Counted from the first letter of the stretch, positions 43,747 to 53,243 are shown. The stretch is DNA of 64,000 nucleotides from Parvicella tangerina (GCF_907165195.1 NZ_OU015584.1:1116001-1180000), one strand, 5' to 3'. The notes: a model not told the origin generated them from the letters alone. Translations and numbers: made by a program.

Positions 43747-44182
43747 AAAAATATAGGGTATGATCAGTAATTTCAAGGTCAAACATGTCTTCTAATGTTG
43801 ACTTGATTTGTTGAATTCTTGGATCGCAAAACTCGATGATGTCATCTGTACCATTGATAATGATATGGTCATGCTGTCTGGATTCATGGGATTTCTCAAA
43901 GAGCGAAATGTTCTGTCCAAACTGATGTTTTCGGACCAATTGTGCATCGATTAGAAGCTCCATTGTGTTGTACAAAGTAGCGCGAGAAACACGATATTTT
44001 TTCTCTTTCATTTTGACATAGAGTTGCTCAATGTCAAAATGACCAGGATGACTATATATTTCATTCAAGATGGCAAAGCGTTCAGGCGTTTTTCGATGTC
44101 CCTTTTCCTGAAGATAATCGTTAAAAATTTCCTTTACTTTATCTTGAATATCAACTATTTCAATATCTCCCTGTTCCTCCAT
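43727..44182 (-). CDS. Fur-family transcriptional regulator (lacks the CxxC zinc motif)
   Basis: A 151-residue protein with a winged-helix N-terminus ([21 protein letters not shown], then [14 protein letters not shown]) and a Fur dimerisation domain. The metal-region histidines are there (RQHDHII), but where the structural zinc CxxC usually follows, this protein reads [10 protein letters not shown], with only one cysteine (EFCDP). It should bind DNA as a dimer; the metal it senses cannot be read. First gene of a purA operon, separated by 110 bases from the relA/spoT gene stop. Confidence 0.85.
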   Translation of the reverse strand: MEEQGDIEIVDIQDKVKEIFNDYLQEKGHRKTPERFAILNEIYSHPGHFDIEQLYVKMKEKKYRVSRATLYNTMELLIDAQLVRKHQFGQNISLFEKSHESRQHDHIIINGTDDIIEFCDPRIQQIKSTLEDMFDLEITDHTLYFYARKRK

Positions 44183-44292
44183 ATCTAATCCGCTAGAATT
44201 CTGAGACTAAACGACAAATTTAACTTATTTTAAAATGGATGTACGAAGCTAATTACAGAAGATTTCAATAAAATTTGATGTTTGTTAACATT

Positions 44293-46503
44293 TTATCCTT
44301 CTTCATCCATGTTCACCCGTTCAATCTTGTTGATGCCTTCAACATTGAGCAGCTTTTCTATTAGAATAGAGAGGTGAATAGTGTCAGAAACATACAGCAT
44401 GATTCTACCTTCAAAGATACCGTCATTAGAATCAAAAGAGATGGATTTCATGTTGACGTGTTCTTCGGCAGAAATAATGGCCGTGATCTTCTGCACGATC
44501 CCTACGTTGTCTATTCCGGTAAAGACTATTCCCGTTAGGAAGCTTTCTTGCTTCTGGTTGGCCCACTTCGCATTGATTACACGATAGGCGTAATTTGCCA
44601 GCATTGATTTAGCATTCGGACAGTTAACGCGGTGAATCTTTATGCCGTCATTAATCGTTAAAAAGCCAAAAACCTTATCACCAGGCACGGGCTTACAACA
44701 AGGTGCTAGTGTATAATCAAACTTCGTCTTTTCATCACCAATGATGATCTCTTCTTTTTTAGCAACAACTTTCGAGTATAAATTCTCAAAAGTCTCTTTG
44801 ATCGATTTGGTAATTGAGGAAGGGTTTTTCAGTTTACCCCCTTTCTGGACCAGAGATTTCAGTTTGCTTAGATCTAAGTTGTCTTGTGCAATTTGATAAT
44901 AGAGATCTGTGTGCTCTTCTGCTTCATAGAATTTGATGACCTCCTTGATGTTATCTTCGTTAAAGTCTACTTTGAGGCTGGATAGCTTTCTTTCCAGAAT
45001 CTCTTTCCCCATGGAAGCGACCTGCTTACGTTCTTCTTTGAGTGCTGATTTTATTTTTGAACGTGCTTTGCTGGTCACCACATAGTTCAGCCAATCTTCT
45101 TTTGGAGTTTGCTTTTGAGAAGTTATGATCTCTATTTGATCTCCGCTCTTCAGCTTGTAGCTCAATGGAACTAGTTTGTGATTGACCTTAGCACCGATAC
45201 ATTTTGCCCCTACTTCACTGTGTATTTCAAAAGCAAAGTCGAGCGCTGTAGCATTTGAAGGGAGGGTTTTTAGTTCTCCTTTGGGAGTAAAGACAAAAAT
45301 CTCTTCGGCAAAAAGATTCATTTTGAAATCGTCAATGAAGTCTAGCGCATCACCGTCTCTGTTCTCAATCAGTTCCCTGATCTCGCTGATCCATTTATCA
45401 AAGCCACTTGCCTGTTCAGAATTTTCTTTGTATTTCCAATGCGCGGCAAGCCCCTTCTCCGCAACTTCATCCATGCGGGTAGTTCTGATTTGAACCTCTA
45501 CCCATTTTCCTGTTGGAGACATTACGGTAGTGTGAAGTGACTCATAACCGTTCTGTTTGGGGTGGGAGATCCAGTCTCTGAGCCGCTCAGGATTGGGTTT
45601 GTAGAAGTCGGTAACTACGGAGTAGACTTTCCAACAGTCTGCCTTCTCATTTTCGGGTTCACTATCAATGATGATTCGAACAGCAAAAAGATCATAAATT
45701 TCTTCAAATGGAACCTTTTTCTCCGTGATCTTTTTGTAAATCGAGTTGATTGACTTCGACCTACTTTTTACGGTAAATTTTAGTCCCTGATCTTTCAGGA
45801 CAGTCTCAATAGGAGAGATGAACTTTTTGATAAAGCGCTCTCGAACTTCTCTAGCTTTTTCCAGCTTAGATTCGATCTCTTGATAGATCTTCGGCTGAGT
45901 ATGCTTTAGGGAAAGATCGTCTAGTTCTGATTTGATGTTGTACAGACCAAGTCTATGCGCAAGAGGAGCGTACAGGAAAGAAGTCTCGCTGGCGATTTTC
46001 AACTTTTTGTCTTCCCGCATGGAGTCCAGCGTTCGCATGTTGTGCAGTCGATCCGCTATTTTTATGAGAATAACTCTGATGTCCTCTGGTATCGTGAGCA
46101 ACATCTTTCTGAAGTTCTCTGCTTGCGCTGAAGTTTCCAAATCAAAAACCCCAGAAAGTTTGGTGAGTCCATCTATGATGTTTCTGCATTTAAGGTTAAA
46201 CATAGATTCAATATCATCAAGTGTGATATCTGTATCTTCAACCGTGTCGTGCAGGAGCGCACAGGCCACTGAAGTAGCTCCTAAGCCAATCTCTTCAGCG
46301 CAGATCTTCGCAACCGCAATGGGATGGAAAATATAAGGTTCTCCAGATTTTCTGCGCATTTCCTTGTGCGCATCGACAGCAATTTCAAAAGCTTTTCGTA
46401 AAAACTTGAGGTCATCACTCGTTAATTCAACCTTGATCGACTTGATCAGGTCTTTATATGCCGCTAAAATCTGCTGTTTCTCTTTCTCGTGATCTATTTC
46501 CAC
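44293..46503 (-). CDS. Bifunctional (p)ppGpp synthetase/hydrolase
   Basis: A 736-residue RelA/SpoT family protein. HD hydrolase domain with ALLHDTVEDT (about 80-90) and RLHNMRTL; synthetase domain with FAVRIIIDS; TGS domain (VFTPKGELKTLPSNAT) and a C-terminal ACT domain (IDNVGIVQKITAI). Intact HD and synthetase motifs suggest both activities. The start is GTG at 46503; the next Met is about 50 residues in, beyond the first conserved block. This enzyme makes and degrades the alarmone in response to starvation. Confidence 0.93.
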   Translation of the reverse strand: MEIDHEKEKQQILAAYKDLIKSIKVELTSDDLKFLRKAFEIAVDAHKEMRRKSGEPYIFHPIAVAKICAEEIGLGATSVACALLHDTVEDTDITLDDIESMFNLKCRNIIDGLTKLSGVFDLETSAQAENFRKMLLTIPEDIRVILIKIADRLHNMRTLDSMREDKKLKIASETSFLYAPLAHRLGLYNIKSELDDLSLKHTQPKIYQEIESKLEKAREVRERFIKKFISPIETVLKDQGLKFTVKSRSKSINSIYKKITEKKVPFEEIYDLFAVRIIIDSEPENEKADCWKVYSVVTDFYKPNPERLRDWISHPKQNGYESLHTTVMSPTGKWVEVQIRTTRMDEVAEKGLAAHWKYKENSEQASGFDKWISEIRELIENRDGDALDFIDDFKMNLFAEEIFVFTPKGELKTLPSNATALDFAFEIHSEVGAKCIGAKVNHKLVPLSYKLKSGDQIEIITSQKQTPKEDWLNYVVTSKARSKIKSALKEERKQVASMGKEILERKLSSLKVDFNEDNIKEVIKFYEAEEHTDLYYQIAQDNLDLSKLKSLVQKGGKLKNPSSITKSIKETFENLYSKVVAKKEEIIIGDEKTKFDYTLAPCCKPVPGDKVFGFLTINDGIKIHRVNCPNAKSMLANYAYRVINAKWANQKQESFLTGIVFTGIDNVGIVQKITAIISAEEHVNMKSISFDSNDGIFEGRIMLYVSDTIHLSILIEKLLNVEGINKIERVNMDEEG

Positions 46504-46565
46504 CTATACAACTATTTTCGAATAGACTAAAGATAGTCAATTCTTGCATAAGGAAGAACGTAATT

Positions 46566-47846
46566 TTACTTTGCTGGTAAAATCGTTGCGTTTACCTCTC
46601 CAAATCCTACTCTGATACCTTCTTTTTGGGCGTAGCCACGCATAGTCACGGTGTCTCCATCCTGAATGAATTTTCTTTCAGAACCATCTTTCATTTGAAC
46701 GGGTTTGGTCCCTTTCCAAGAAATCTCTAGCATGGAGCCATAAGCAGATTCTTCATTTCCAGAAATAGTTCCAGAAGCCATCATATCCCCACATTTGATG
46801 TTGCATCCATTTACGGAGTGATGAGCTAACTGTTGATTCATGTTCCAGTACATGTGTTTGTAATTGCTTTTGGCAACAACTGTCTCTTCACTCTTTTCTG
46901 GCGTGATACCAACCTCAAGGTTGATGTCAATGTGCTTATTTCCTTTGTATTCTAAATAAGGAAGGACTTTAGGGTCTTGAACTGGACCAGAAGTTCTGAA
47001 CGGTTCAAGAGCATCCAAGGTAACAATCCAAGGCGATACGTGAGAGGCAAAGTTTTTGGCTAGGAATGGACCAAGCGGAACGTATTCCCATTTTTGAATG
47101 TCTCTTGCTGACCAATCGTTGAACAAGCACATGCCAAAAATGTAGTCATCAGCCTCGGCTGTGCTAATGGAGTCACCTAGCGCCTTGCCTTCATAAGTGA
47201 CAAAAGCCATTTCTAACTCGAAGTCTAAAAGCTTACACGGTCCAAATACTGGTGGTTGATCCGGATTTGGAATGGTCTGTCCTTTTGGGCGGTGAAAAGG
47301 TGTTCCAGAAATCACGATTGAAGATGCTCTCCCGTGATAACCAACTGGAATATGTTTCCAATTTGGAAGCAAGGCATTATCAGGGTCTCTGAACATGCAT
47401 CCAACGTTGTAAGCGTGTTGCTCACTTGAGTAGAAGTCTGTGTAATCACCAACCTTCACTGGTAAATGCATTTCGCAATCTTTTTGATTGAACAAGACTT
47501 GCTCTACATGGTCTTTGTTTGCCTGTAATTCCTGATTGTCAGTACTCAAAAGTTCAGCCAATCTATTTCTAAGTTGTCGAGTGGCCATTTTACCATGAAG
47601 CATCATTTTATTCAGGTATTCCGCTTCAAAATCACCACCTTCAAAAGGAAGTTCGTGTAAATAACCTAATTCAAACAATTGGTACAAGTCAAGTATTTGA
47701 TCCCCAATAGCTACACCAACTCGTTTGTTAGAAGATGAGTAATTAGAGAAGATACCAAAGGGAAGATTCTGAATAGGGAAATCAGAATTTTCTGGTACGT
47801 TGATCCATGAAGATAAATTTGGGTTATTTGCAGTTATTTCCATCAT
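46566..47846 (-). CDS. fahA: Fumarylacetoacetase
   Basis: A 426-residue protein with the N-terminal FAH domain (FGIFSNYSS, VGVAIGDQILDL) and the catalytic domain: MFRDPDNALLPNWKHIPVGYHGR, the metal-binding ELEMAFV with Glu/Glu, NDWSARDIQKWEYVPLGPF and YGSMLEISW. It hydrolyses fumarylacetoacetate at the end of tyrosine degradation. Other pathway genes are not in the window. It starts 12 bases after glyA on the same strand, so they share a transcript. Confidence 0.95.
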   Translation of the reverse strand: MMEITANNPNLSSWINVPENSDFPIQNLPFGIFSNYSSSNKRVGVAIGDQILDLYQLFELGYLHELPFEGGDFEAEYLNKMMLHGKMATRQLRNRLAELLSTDNQELQANKDHVEQVLFNQKDCEMHLPVKVGDYTDFYSSEQHAYNVGCMFRDPDNALLPNWKHIPVGYHGRASSIVISGTPFHRPKGQTIPNPDQPPVFGPCKLLDFELEMAFVTYEGKALGDSISTAEADDYIFGMCLFNDWSARDIQKWEYVPLGPFLAKNFASHVSPWIVTLDALEPFRTSGPVQDPKVLPYLEYKGNKHIDINLEVGITPEKSEETVVAKSNYKHMYWNMNQQLAHHSVNGCNIKCGDMMASGTISGNEESAYGSMLEISWKGTKPVQMKDGSERKFIQDGDTVTMRGYAQKEGIRVGFGEVNATILPAK

Positions 47847-47858
47847 TGTATAAACGTT

Positions 47859-49133
47859 TTAAGCGTTAAATAAAGGTTTGTTTTTCATTAATTCAGTCAC
47901 TTCTTTACCCACCTGATCAATCACTTCATCATTGGTTGGATTTACAATTACTTTATCGATGAGTTCAACAATTGTTGAGATCTCATCTTTTGATATTCCC
48001 CGGGTAGTTAAAGCAGGTGTTCCTAAGCGAATACCACTTGTAACAAACGGAGATTCAGTATCAAACGGAACCATGTTTTTGTTCGTAGTGATATGCGCTT
48101 TTACCAGTGCATTTTCAGCGTCTTTACCTGTAATGTTTTTACTTCTCAGGTCTACAAGTACACAGTGGTTATCAGTACCCCCAGAAATTACTTCAAAACC
48201 TCGGTTCACAAGTTCAGCAGCCATGTGTTTCGCATTGGCCATTACTTTTTCCCCGTACGTTCTGAAATCATCTGAGAGCGCTTCACCAAAAGCAACTGCT
48301 TTAGCTGCGATTACGTGTTCTAACGGACCACCTTGGGTTCCTGGGAACACTGCACCATCTAAAATCGAGGACATCATGCGTGTTTTTCCGCTTTTCAGTT
48401 TGATGCCAAATGGGTTTTCAAAATCTTCCCCCATCATAATAACACCTCCCCTGGGACCTCTCAAGGTCTTATGGGTAGTGGAAGAAACAATATGACAGTG
48501 CTTGATAGGATCATTCAATAAGCCTTTAGCGATCAATCCTGCTGGGTGCGAAATGTCGGCAAAAAGTATTGCGCCAACTTCATCAGCGATCTCTCGTAGT
48601 TTTTGGTAGTCCCAATCTCTTGAGTAAGCAGAAGCTCCACAAATGATCATTTTGGGAGATTCTTTTTTTGCAGTATCCCTGATCTTGTCAAAATTAATTG
48701 TTCCTGTTTCTTTTTCTACGCCATAAAATGACGGAGAATAAAGTCTTCCACTGAAATTAACAGGAGATCCATGAGTCAAATGCCCTCCGTGAGAAAGGTC
48801 AAACCCAAGAACTTTGTCACCAGGTTTTAAACAAGCAAGGTAAACGGCTGCATTAGCTTGCGATCCAGAATGTGGCTGAACGTTAGCCCATTGAGCTCCG
48901 AATAATTGCTTTAATCTGTCAATGGCGAGTTGTTCAATTTGGTCAACCACTTCACATCCTCCATAGTATCTTTTATTAGGTAGTCCTTCTGCGTATTTGT
49001 TCGTCAGGATTGAACCCATAGCAGCCATCACTTCGTCACTTACAAAGTTCTCAGAAGCGATTAATTCAACGCCATTAATTTGGCGGTTGTGTTCTTTGGT
49101 AATTAGATCGAATATTTGCTTGTCCTGTTTCAT
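47859..49133 (-). CDS. glyA: Serine hydroxymethyltransferase
   Basis: A 424-residue PLP enzyme. The PLP lysine lies in [14 protein letters not shown] near residue 226; other blocks are [33 protein letters not shown] and [15 protein letters not shown]. It exchanges serine and glycine with one-carbon folate. A -7 box (49160-49167) lies 27 bases upstream. No glycine riboswitch was seen. It is followed by fahA. Confidence 0.97.
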   Translation of the reverse strand: MKQDKQIFDLITKEHNRQINGVELIASENFVSDEVMAAMGSILTNKYAEGLPNKRYYGGCEVVDQIEQLAIDRLKQLFGAQWANVQPHSGSQANAAVYLACLKPGDKVLGFDLSHGGHLTHGSPVNFSGRLYSPSFYGVEKETGTINFDKIRDTAKKESPKMIICGASAYSRDWDYQKLREIADEVGAILFADISHPAGLIAKGLLNDPIKHCHIVSSTTHKTLRGPRGGVIMMGEDFENPFGIKLKSGKTRMMSSILDGAVFPGTQGGPLEHVIAAKAVAFGEALSDDFRTYGEKVMANAKHMAAELVNRGFEVISGGTDNHCVLVDLRSKNITGKDAENALVKAHITTNKNMVPFDTESPFVTSGIRLGTPALTTRGISKDEISTIVELIDKVIVNPTNDEVIDQVGKEVTELMKNKPLFNA

Positions 49134-49159
49134 TGGTTTGATTAAATAAAATAGGGCAG

Positions 49160-49167
49160 CAAAGTTA
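49160..49167 (-). promoter_or_regulatory. -7 box TAACTTTG for glyA
   Basis: On the minus strand this reads TAACTTTG, a perfect TAnnTTTG match, in the 35-base gap between the exosortase-associated gene and glyA. Confidence 0.45.
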
Positions 49168-49168
49168 A

Positions 49169-49816
49169 TTATTCATTTGGTTTTAACTCCTGAGAAGAGA
49201 GGTAAATTTTGAATCCAAGAATACTTAGCAGGGTGGGTAGGCTTGATTCTAAAAAATGTCCAATTTCCATAGCGATAAGATAGAAGTTTAATTTCGTATC
49301 GTGAGACCATTGAAAGAAATAGCAACTAAAAACGAGTCCCATAGACAATGTTCCCAAGCCGTATAGTAAGATGGTGTAAGGGAGGGTATTGTTTGAGGGA
49401 TAGATCAATCTCAGGATCAAATGGGATAGAAAACCATATAATAGGATAAAAATACCAGAAGAGACATACTTCAGCAGATAAATCGTGTTGGAACTTGCGT
49501 TACCCAAGATAGCTTTCATCCAGCTGTCCGTAGGGTCAACGTATTTGTCTGGTGACCCTCCTTGTTCAATAAGGTATTGATAGTCCATTCTCCAGGAAAG
49601 GTTATGAAAAACGTAGTCTCTGACAAAATCCAGGTAAAAAAGGAAAACGATCAGGATGCACGTTAGAATGATTCTGGTGATTTTATTATGGTCTGATGAA
49701 ATGCCAAGGTTCAGACTTGCATCTCTCAATCTCTTGTTCCAGAAAACTATGAAGAGGTAAGTGATTGCCCCTACGAGAAGAACAGCAATAATCCCAATGT
49801 AGTTATTGTGAAGCAT
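49169..49816 (-). CDS. Exosortase-associated membrane protein
   Basis: A 215-residue protein with about five membrane helices, no soluble domain and no catalytic motif. It overlaps the exosortase gene by 14 bases and is the last gene of a three-gene operon. Bacteroidota exosortase systems often carry a partner membrane protein beside the sortase, and this fits in position and topology. Its exact family (for example the XrtF- or XrtX-type partners) is not certain from sequence alone. I infer a role with the sortase. Confidence 0.65.
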   Translation of the reverse strand: MLHNNYIGIIAVLLVGAITYLFIVFWNKRLRDASLNLGISSDHNKITRIILTCILIVFLFYLDFVRDYVFHNLSWRMDYQYLIEQGGSPDKYVDPTDSWMKAILGNASSNTIYLLKYVSSGIFILLYGFLSHLILRLIYPSNNTLPYTILLYGLGTLSMGLVFSCYFFQWSHDTKLNFYLIAMEIGHFLESSLPTLLSILGFKIYLSSQELKPNE

Positions 49817-50357
49817 GCGTTGTCTTAAGATTGATTTCTGAGAATTTCTGAACCCAGATGTACCACATCAGAAAAATGATCCCATAAATAAGGATCTGAA
49901 ACGTAACATTGTGATTGAAGTCCAGGTATTCTGGCCATTTAGCTTCAATAATGGTTAGTGCAGATACTCTGATGGCGTTGGCTAGGTGGATAATGATAAA
50001 TCCAGCAGGTATGAACCATAACTTGTGTTTCCATTTCCCAGGAAAAGCAAGAATAAAAATCCCAAACAACCCCATCACTTTTATTCCATTACACGGTTCA
50101 CCGATCCAAGTTCCATGAGTAGGACCAAAATCTGTCAGCTTCGTAATGACTAAGTCGCGTGTTAATTCAATGGTTGTTGAATAGCCAAAGAGTTCTGTGA
50201 AAAAGTTCGCGTGCCTAGCTAAGATCAGAGATACTTTGTGTTCAATATCGCCAGGAAAGAGATGGTAAAGATTTTTGTAAAGCGCAAACCAGGAAACCAA
50301 TAAAACGGTGAAAATAAAGATAAACCGCACGAAGGGGTTTTTCCAGAGATCTTTCAT
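49803..50357 (-). CDS. Exosortase/archaeosortase-family cysteine transpeptidase
   Basis: A 184-residue integral membrane protein with the exosortase catalytic set: Cys89 in WIGEPCNGIKVMGLFGIFIL, Arg130 in LANAIRVSALTII and a His near 149 in NHNVTFQ. Exosortases cut C-terminal sorting tails in the inner membrane and hand substrates on for anchoring or export. At 184 residues it is the single-domain size seen in Bacteroidota types such as XrtF and XrtX. It begins two bases after the short substrate gene and overlaps the partner membrane gene. Confidence 0.85.
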   Translation of the reverse strand: MKDLWKNPFVRFIFIFTVLLVSWFALYKNLYHLFPGDIEHKVSLILARHANFFTELFGYSTTIELTRDLVITKLTDFGPTHGTWIGEPCNGIKVMGLFGIFILAFPGKWKHKLWFIPAGFIIIHLANAIRVSALTIIEAKWPEYLDFNHNVTFQILIYGIIFLMWYIWVQKFSEINLKTTHASQ

Positions 50358-50359
50358 TT

Positions 50360-50602
50360 TTATGCCTCTGAATCTTCTTTGGTCTTGTAGAAATCGTAAG
50401 CCTTCTTACTGCCATAAGCAGCTCCAAGCGCAATTAAAACGCTGATTCCTCCATCCACAGGTATGCAAGGAGGAGGCCAACAAGGAGGATTAGATCCTCC
50501 AGAAGGTCCGCCAGGAGGAGTTCCAGCAGGTTGTGCATGCAATGCCGCTGAAGAGATCAACAATAGCACGAACAAACTTGTTTTTAGAATAAAATTTCTC
50601 AT
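50360..50602 (-). CDS. Short exosortase substrate with PID-CTERM-like tail
   Basis: An 80-residue protein. Signal peptide about 1-24 (ending ALHAQ), a short Pro/Gly-rich mature stretch (PAGTPPGGPSGGSNPP), and a C-terminal sorting tail: CWPPPCIPVDGG at about 41-52, a hydrophobic helix (ISVLIALGAAYG) and a Lys-rich end (KKAYDFYK). The PVDGG motif, helix and basic tail fit the PID-CTERM class. The mature part left after cleavage would be only about 25 residues with two cysteines. It sits directly upstream of the exosortase gene, so it is probably its own substrate. Confidence 0.8.
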   Translation of the reverse strand: MRNFILKTSLFVLLLISSAALHAQPAGTPPGGPSGGSNPPCWPPPCIPVDGGISVLIALGAAYGSKKAYDFYKTKEDSEA

Positions 50603-50610
50603 TTCAAGGG

Positions 50611-50618
50611 CAAATATA
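50611..50618 (-). promoter_or_regulatory. -7 box TATATTTG for the exosortase operon
   Basis: On the minus strand the box reads TATATTTG, a perfect consensus, eight bases before the ATG of the substrate gene (50602). The leader would be only a few bases. Confidence 0.5.
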
Positions 50619-50781
50619 AAACCTTTTTACAATCGGAATACGAAGTTCGCAAATAATCTTTAAAGTTTCGATGGTTATTTGATGAGATATATGATTTCAT
50701 TGTCGAATGAATTATTGGTCATTGTATTTTAATATACTTGATTTAGGTTAAACCTGTTAATCTCATATGAATAAGTTATCC

Positions 50782-50789
50782 TATATTTG
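50782..50789 (+). promoter_or_regulatory. -7 box TATATTTG for the tyrosine autokinase gene
   Basis: A perfect TAnnTTTG match. Transcription near 50796 leaves the TTG at 50811 as the start codon, since no ATG precedes the first membrane helix. The rest of 50603-50810 holds only the two opposed promoters. Confidence 0.5.
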
Positions 50790-50810
50790 TCGGAGTAAAA
50801 TTTTAGGATA

Positions 50811-53144
50811 TTGGAGCAAGAAATTCAAAAGGAGGAGAAGTTATTTGATCTGGGTAGTTACAAATACGTGCTCAAGGCGCTTCTTAAATGGTGGTATGTT
50901 ATTGTGTTGAGCACCTTGCTTTTGGCTACTTTCGGGGTCTTTAGGGCTTATGTTAAGCCAAAAACAACAACTTCAAGATTGCAGCTATTGCTTCAGTCAG
51001 GTGATGTCTACAATTATCAAAGTTCGATTTACAAGAATGTTGGTTATTTGTATACCGATATATCCAACCAAATTCGTGTTTTAAAATCTTATGACCTCAT
51101 CGAAAAGGTAGTCAGGAAGCTGGATCTAAACGTTTCCTATTACATCGTTGGAAGACTAAAAACACAAGAAGTATTTTATGGGGTTCCGTTCAAGATTACC
51201 GTTGTCGATTTTAATCGGAGCCTAGAAGGGAAAAGATTATCGTTCAAAGTGTTAAATGGAGAACAGTTTGAGGTTGAGTTTGACGCAGGTGGAGAACATC
51301 GGGTCATGAAGCATGAGTTTAATCAAGATATAATAACGCCTTATTATATTATCAATGTTTCTTCATACCCAGGAGTTGAGGTTGCTACCGCTAATTATGA
51401 GGTGGAGTTTCATAAAGACGCATACTGGGTTAAAAAGATTCAAAATAATCTTCAGATTTCGAACGAAGACTACACTTCAGTTTTGACGCTTACCTTAACG
51501 GATGAAATAGGCGATCGTTCAACTTTGATTTTGGATTCACTAGCGTCTGAGTACTTGCATTATACTTTGCAAAGTCAGTTTGATGTGAACGAAAACACTA
51601 TGGTTTATATCAATAAACAGATAGAGGACGTCACCACATTAATGGACTCTATAGAGTCTGAATATGATACACTTCGTGATGAAAATAATGTGCTTAATTT
51701 GAATCTGGAGACGGAGAAACTGTTTGAAACGTTGTTTTCGCTTAGGAAGAATAAAACGGTAACAAAGGAAAAAATAACGACCCTTAATAATTTGGAAGCT
51801 TTCATTCAAAACTCTAGTGACAAGAATCTATTACCTCCTTCGGTCTTTAAGCTTGCTGACGATAATTATCTTTCCGAAGCCCTTTCGGATTTTTACAAGA
51901 AACAAATTCAGATGAATGAAATGAAAAGTAAGGTAAAAGAGGATCATCAAGGTTATCAGGGTTTCGTGGAGAGCCTATCCTTGTTGAAGTCGGATATTTT
52001 ACTATACATTTCAAATGCTAGAGATGCATTCAAGGGAGTTGTCGAACAATTAGATGCTGAAATTGCAATGGTTGAAAACCAGCTCAGAGGAGTTCCAAAA
52101 ACTCAAAGGGATTTTAGTGATGTTGGACGGAACCTAAACGTTAATGAAAAGTTGTATATGTACCTACTCGAGAAAAGAGCAAATACGTATATCGCAAGGT
52201 CGGGGATCATACCTAGCACTAAAGTTATTGAAAAGGCAAGGGTTGTTAGTGTGAATAAGGGAGATGTGATAACTGAAGGAGCTGTTTTTGGAGGGGTTGG
52301 ACTTGGTCTTGGAGTTTTATTGTGTTTAGGTATTTATTTACTTTTTGGAACCTTTGAAAGTGTAAAGGAGCTCAAGGAGGCAACTAAGCTACCTGTTCTA
52401 GGGGCTATTCCTTTTAAGAAAGGTTTAGATAGCGTTGATGATTCAGGGTCCAAGTCGAATATGTTGGAGTCGCTTAGAGGGATTAGGACTAGTTTGAGTT
52501 ACTCTGGAGGAGATCATTGTAAGGTTTTCATGGTGTCCTCTGTGCACCCTGGGGAAGGTAAAACGTTTGTGTCTGGTAGTCTTGCCTCTATGTATGCACA
52601 ATCTGGAAAAAAGACATTGCTGATTGATTTTGATCTTCACAAACCGCGAGTGCATAGATTGTTAAAATTGGATAACACAAAAGGAAACTCATCTTACCTT
52701 TCAAGACAGAGTGACATAGAAGAAGTCTTGCAGTCGGTAAATGAGAATATTGATGTCTTGACCGCTGGTCCAGTGCCTCCAAATCCATCTGAGCTAGTGC
52801 TTTCGAAAAGAGTTGAGGAACTAATTAGTTATGGAAAACAGAATTATGATGTTGTTTTTGTGGATACTCCTCCTGTTGGTTTAATCAGCGATGGGGTAGT
52901 GTTGATCCAACAAGTAGATTTTGCTTTGTTTGTGTTGAATACAAAAATGGCGAACAAAAAGGGGGTTAAATATCTTGAAGAAATAATTGCAGACACAAAG
53001 GTAAAGCATAAAGGGCTTATCCTAAACGGAGTTCGGACTAAGAAATGGAGGTACTACTATGGTAAGTACGGTTACGGATATGGCTATGGCTACGGATATG
53101 GGTATGGGTATGGCTACGGCTACGGAAAGAGGGACGATGAATAG
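50811..53144 (+). CDS. Wzc-like polysaccharide tyrosine autokinase
   Basis: A 777-residue protein with a Wzz domain (helix at about 25-45), a long periplasmic coiled coil, a second helix near 490-510, then a BY-kinase domain: Walker A SSVHPGEGKT (about 574-584), Walker A' LLIDFDLHKPR and Walker B VVFVDTPPVG. These control chain length and export of surface polysaccharide. The tail YYYGK followed by ten Tyr-Gly units and KRDDE replaces the usual tyrosine cluster. The start is the TTG at 50811. First gene of the polysaccharide locus; no Wza-type export protein lies in the window. Confidence 0.9.
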   Translation: MEQEIQKEEKLFDLGSYKYVLKALLKWWYVIVLSTLLLATFGVFRAYVKPKTTTSRLQLLLQSGDVYNYQSSIYKNVGYLYTDISNQIRVLKSYDLIEKVVRKLDLNVSYYIVGRLKTQEVFYGVPFKITVVDFNRSLEGKRLSFKVLNGEQFEVEFDAGGEHRVMKHEFNQDIITPYYIINVSSYPGVEVATANYEVEFHKDAYWVKKIQNNLQISNEDYTSVLTLTLTDEIGDRSTLILDSLASEYLHYTLQSQFDVNENTMVYINKQIEDVTTLMDSIESEYDTLRDENNVLNLNLETEKLFETLFSLRKNKTVTKEKITTLNNLEAFIQNSSDKNLLPPSVFKLADDNYLSEALSDFYKKQIQMNEMKSKVKEDHQGYQGFVESLSLLKSDILLYISNARDAFKGVVEQLDAEIAMVENQLRGVPKTQRDFSDVGRNLNVNEKLYMYLLEKRANTYIARSGIIPSTKVIEKARVVSVNKGDVITEGAVFGGVGLGLGVLLCLGIYLLFGTFESVKELKEATKLPVLGAIPFKKGLDSVDDSGSKSNMLESLRGIRTSLSYSGGDHCKVFMVSSVHPGEGKTFVSGSLASMYAQSGKKTLLIDFDLHKPRVHRLLKLDNTKGNSSYLSRQSDIEEVLQSVNENIDVLTAGPVPPNPSELVLSKRVEELISYGKQNYDVVFVDTPPVGLISDGVVLIQQVDFALFVLNTKMANKKGVKYLEEIIADTKVKHKGLILNGVRTKKWRYYYGKYGYGYGYGYGYGYGYGYGYGKRDDE
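53067..53126 (+). repeat. Ten Tyr-Gly codon pairs at the kinase C-terminus
   Basis: Sixty bases encode ten YG pairs, using TAC or TAT and GGT, GGA, GGC or GGG. The mixed codons show this is not a fresh slippage product; the dipeptide appears kept at the protein level. Confidence 0.85.
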
Positions 53145-53212
53145 GTTGTTTTTTCGTTTATCAGTATTTTAGTCTGATCTGTAATGTTGAGAAGTTGATT
53201 TGTAAAATTTTG

Positions 53213-53243
53213 TTTGAGTACTCCCAAAAAAAAAATATCTTTG
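53213..53243 (+). promoter_or_regulatory. Full Bacteroidota promoter TTTG-N19-TATCTTTG
   Basis: TTTG at 53213-53216 and TATCTTTG at 53236-53243 are exactly 19 bases apart, a full match to the Bacteroidota consensus. It serves the T9SS cargo gene at 53298. Confidence 0.75.

Noticed and set aside
46503-46565. Inverted repeats upstream of the relA/spoT gene as a regulatory operator
   Set aside because: Short AT-rich pairings that recur by chance in this genome; only a 7/8 -7 match (TATCTTTA) is seen.
47932-48495. 187-codon plus-strand frame opposite glyA
   Set aside because: Antisense of a strong enzyme gene with no independent features.
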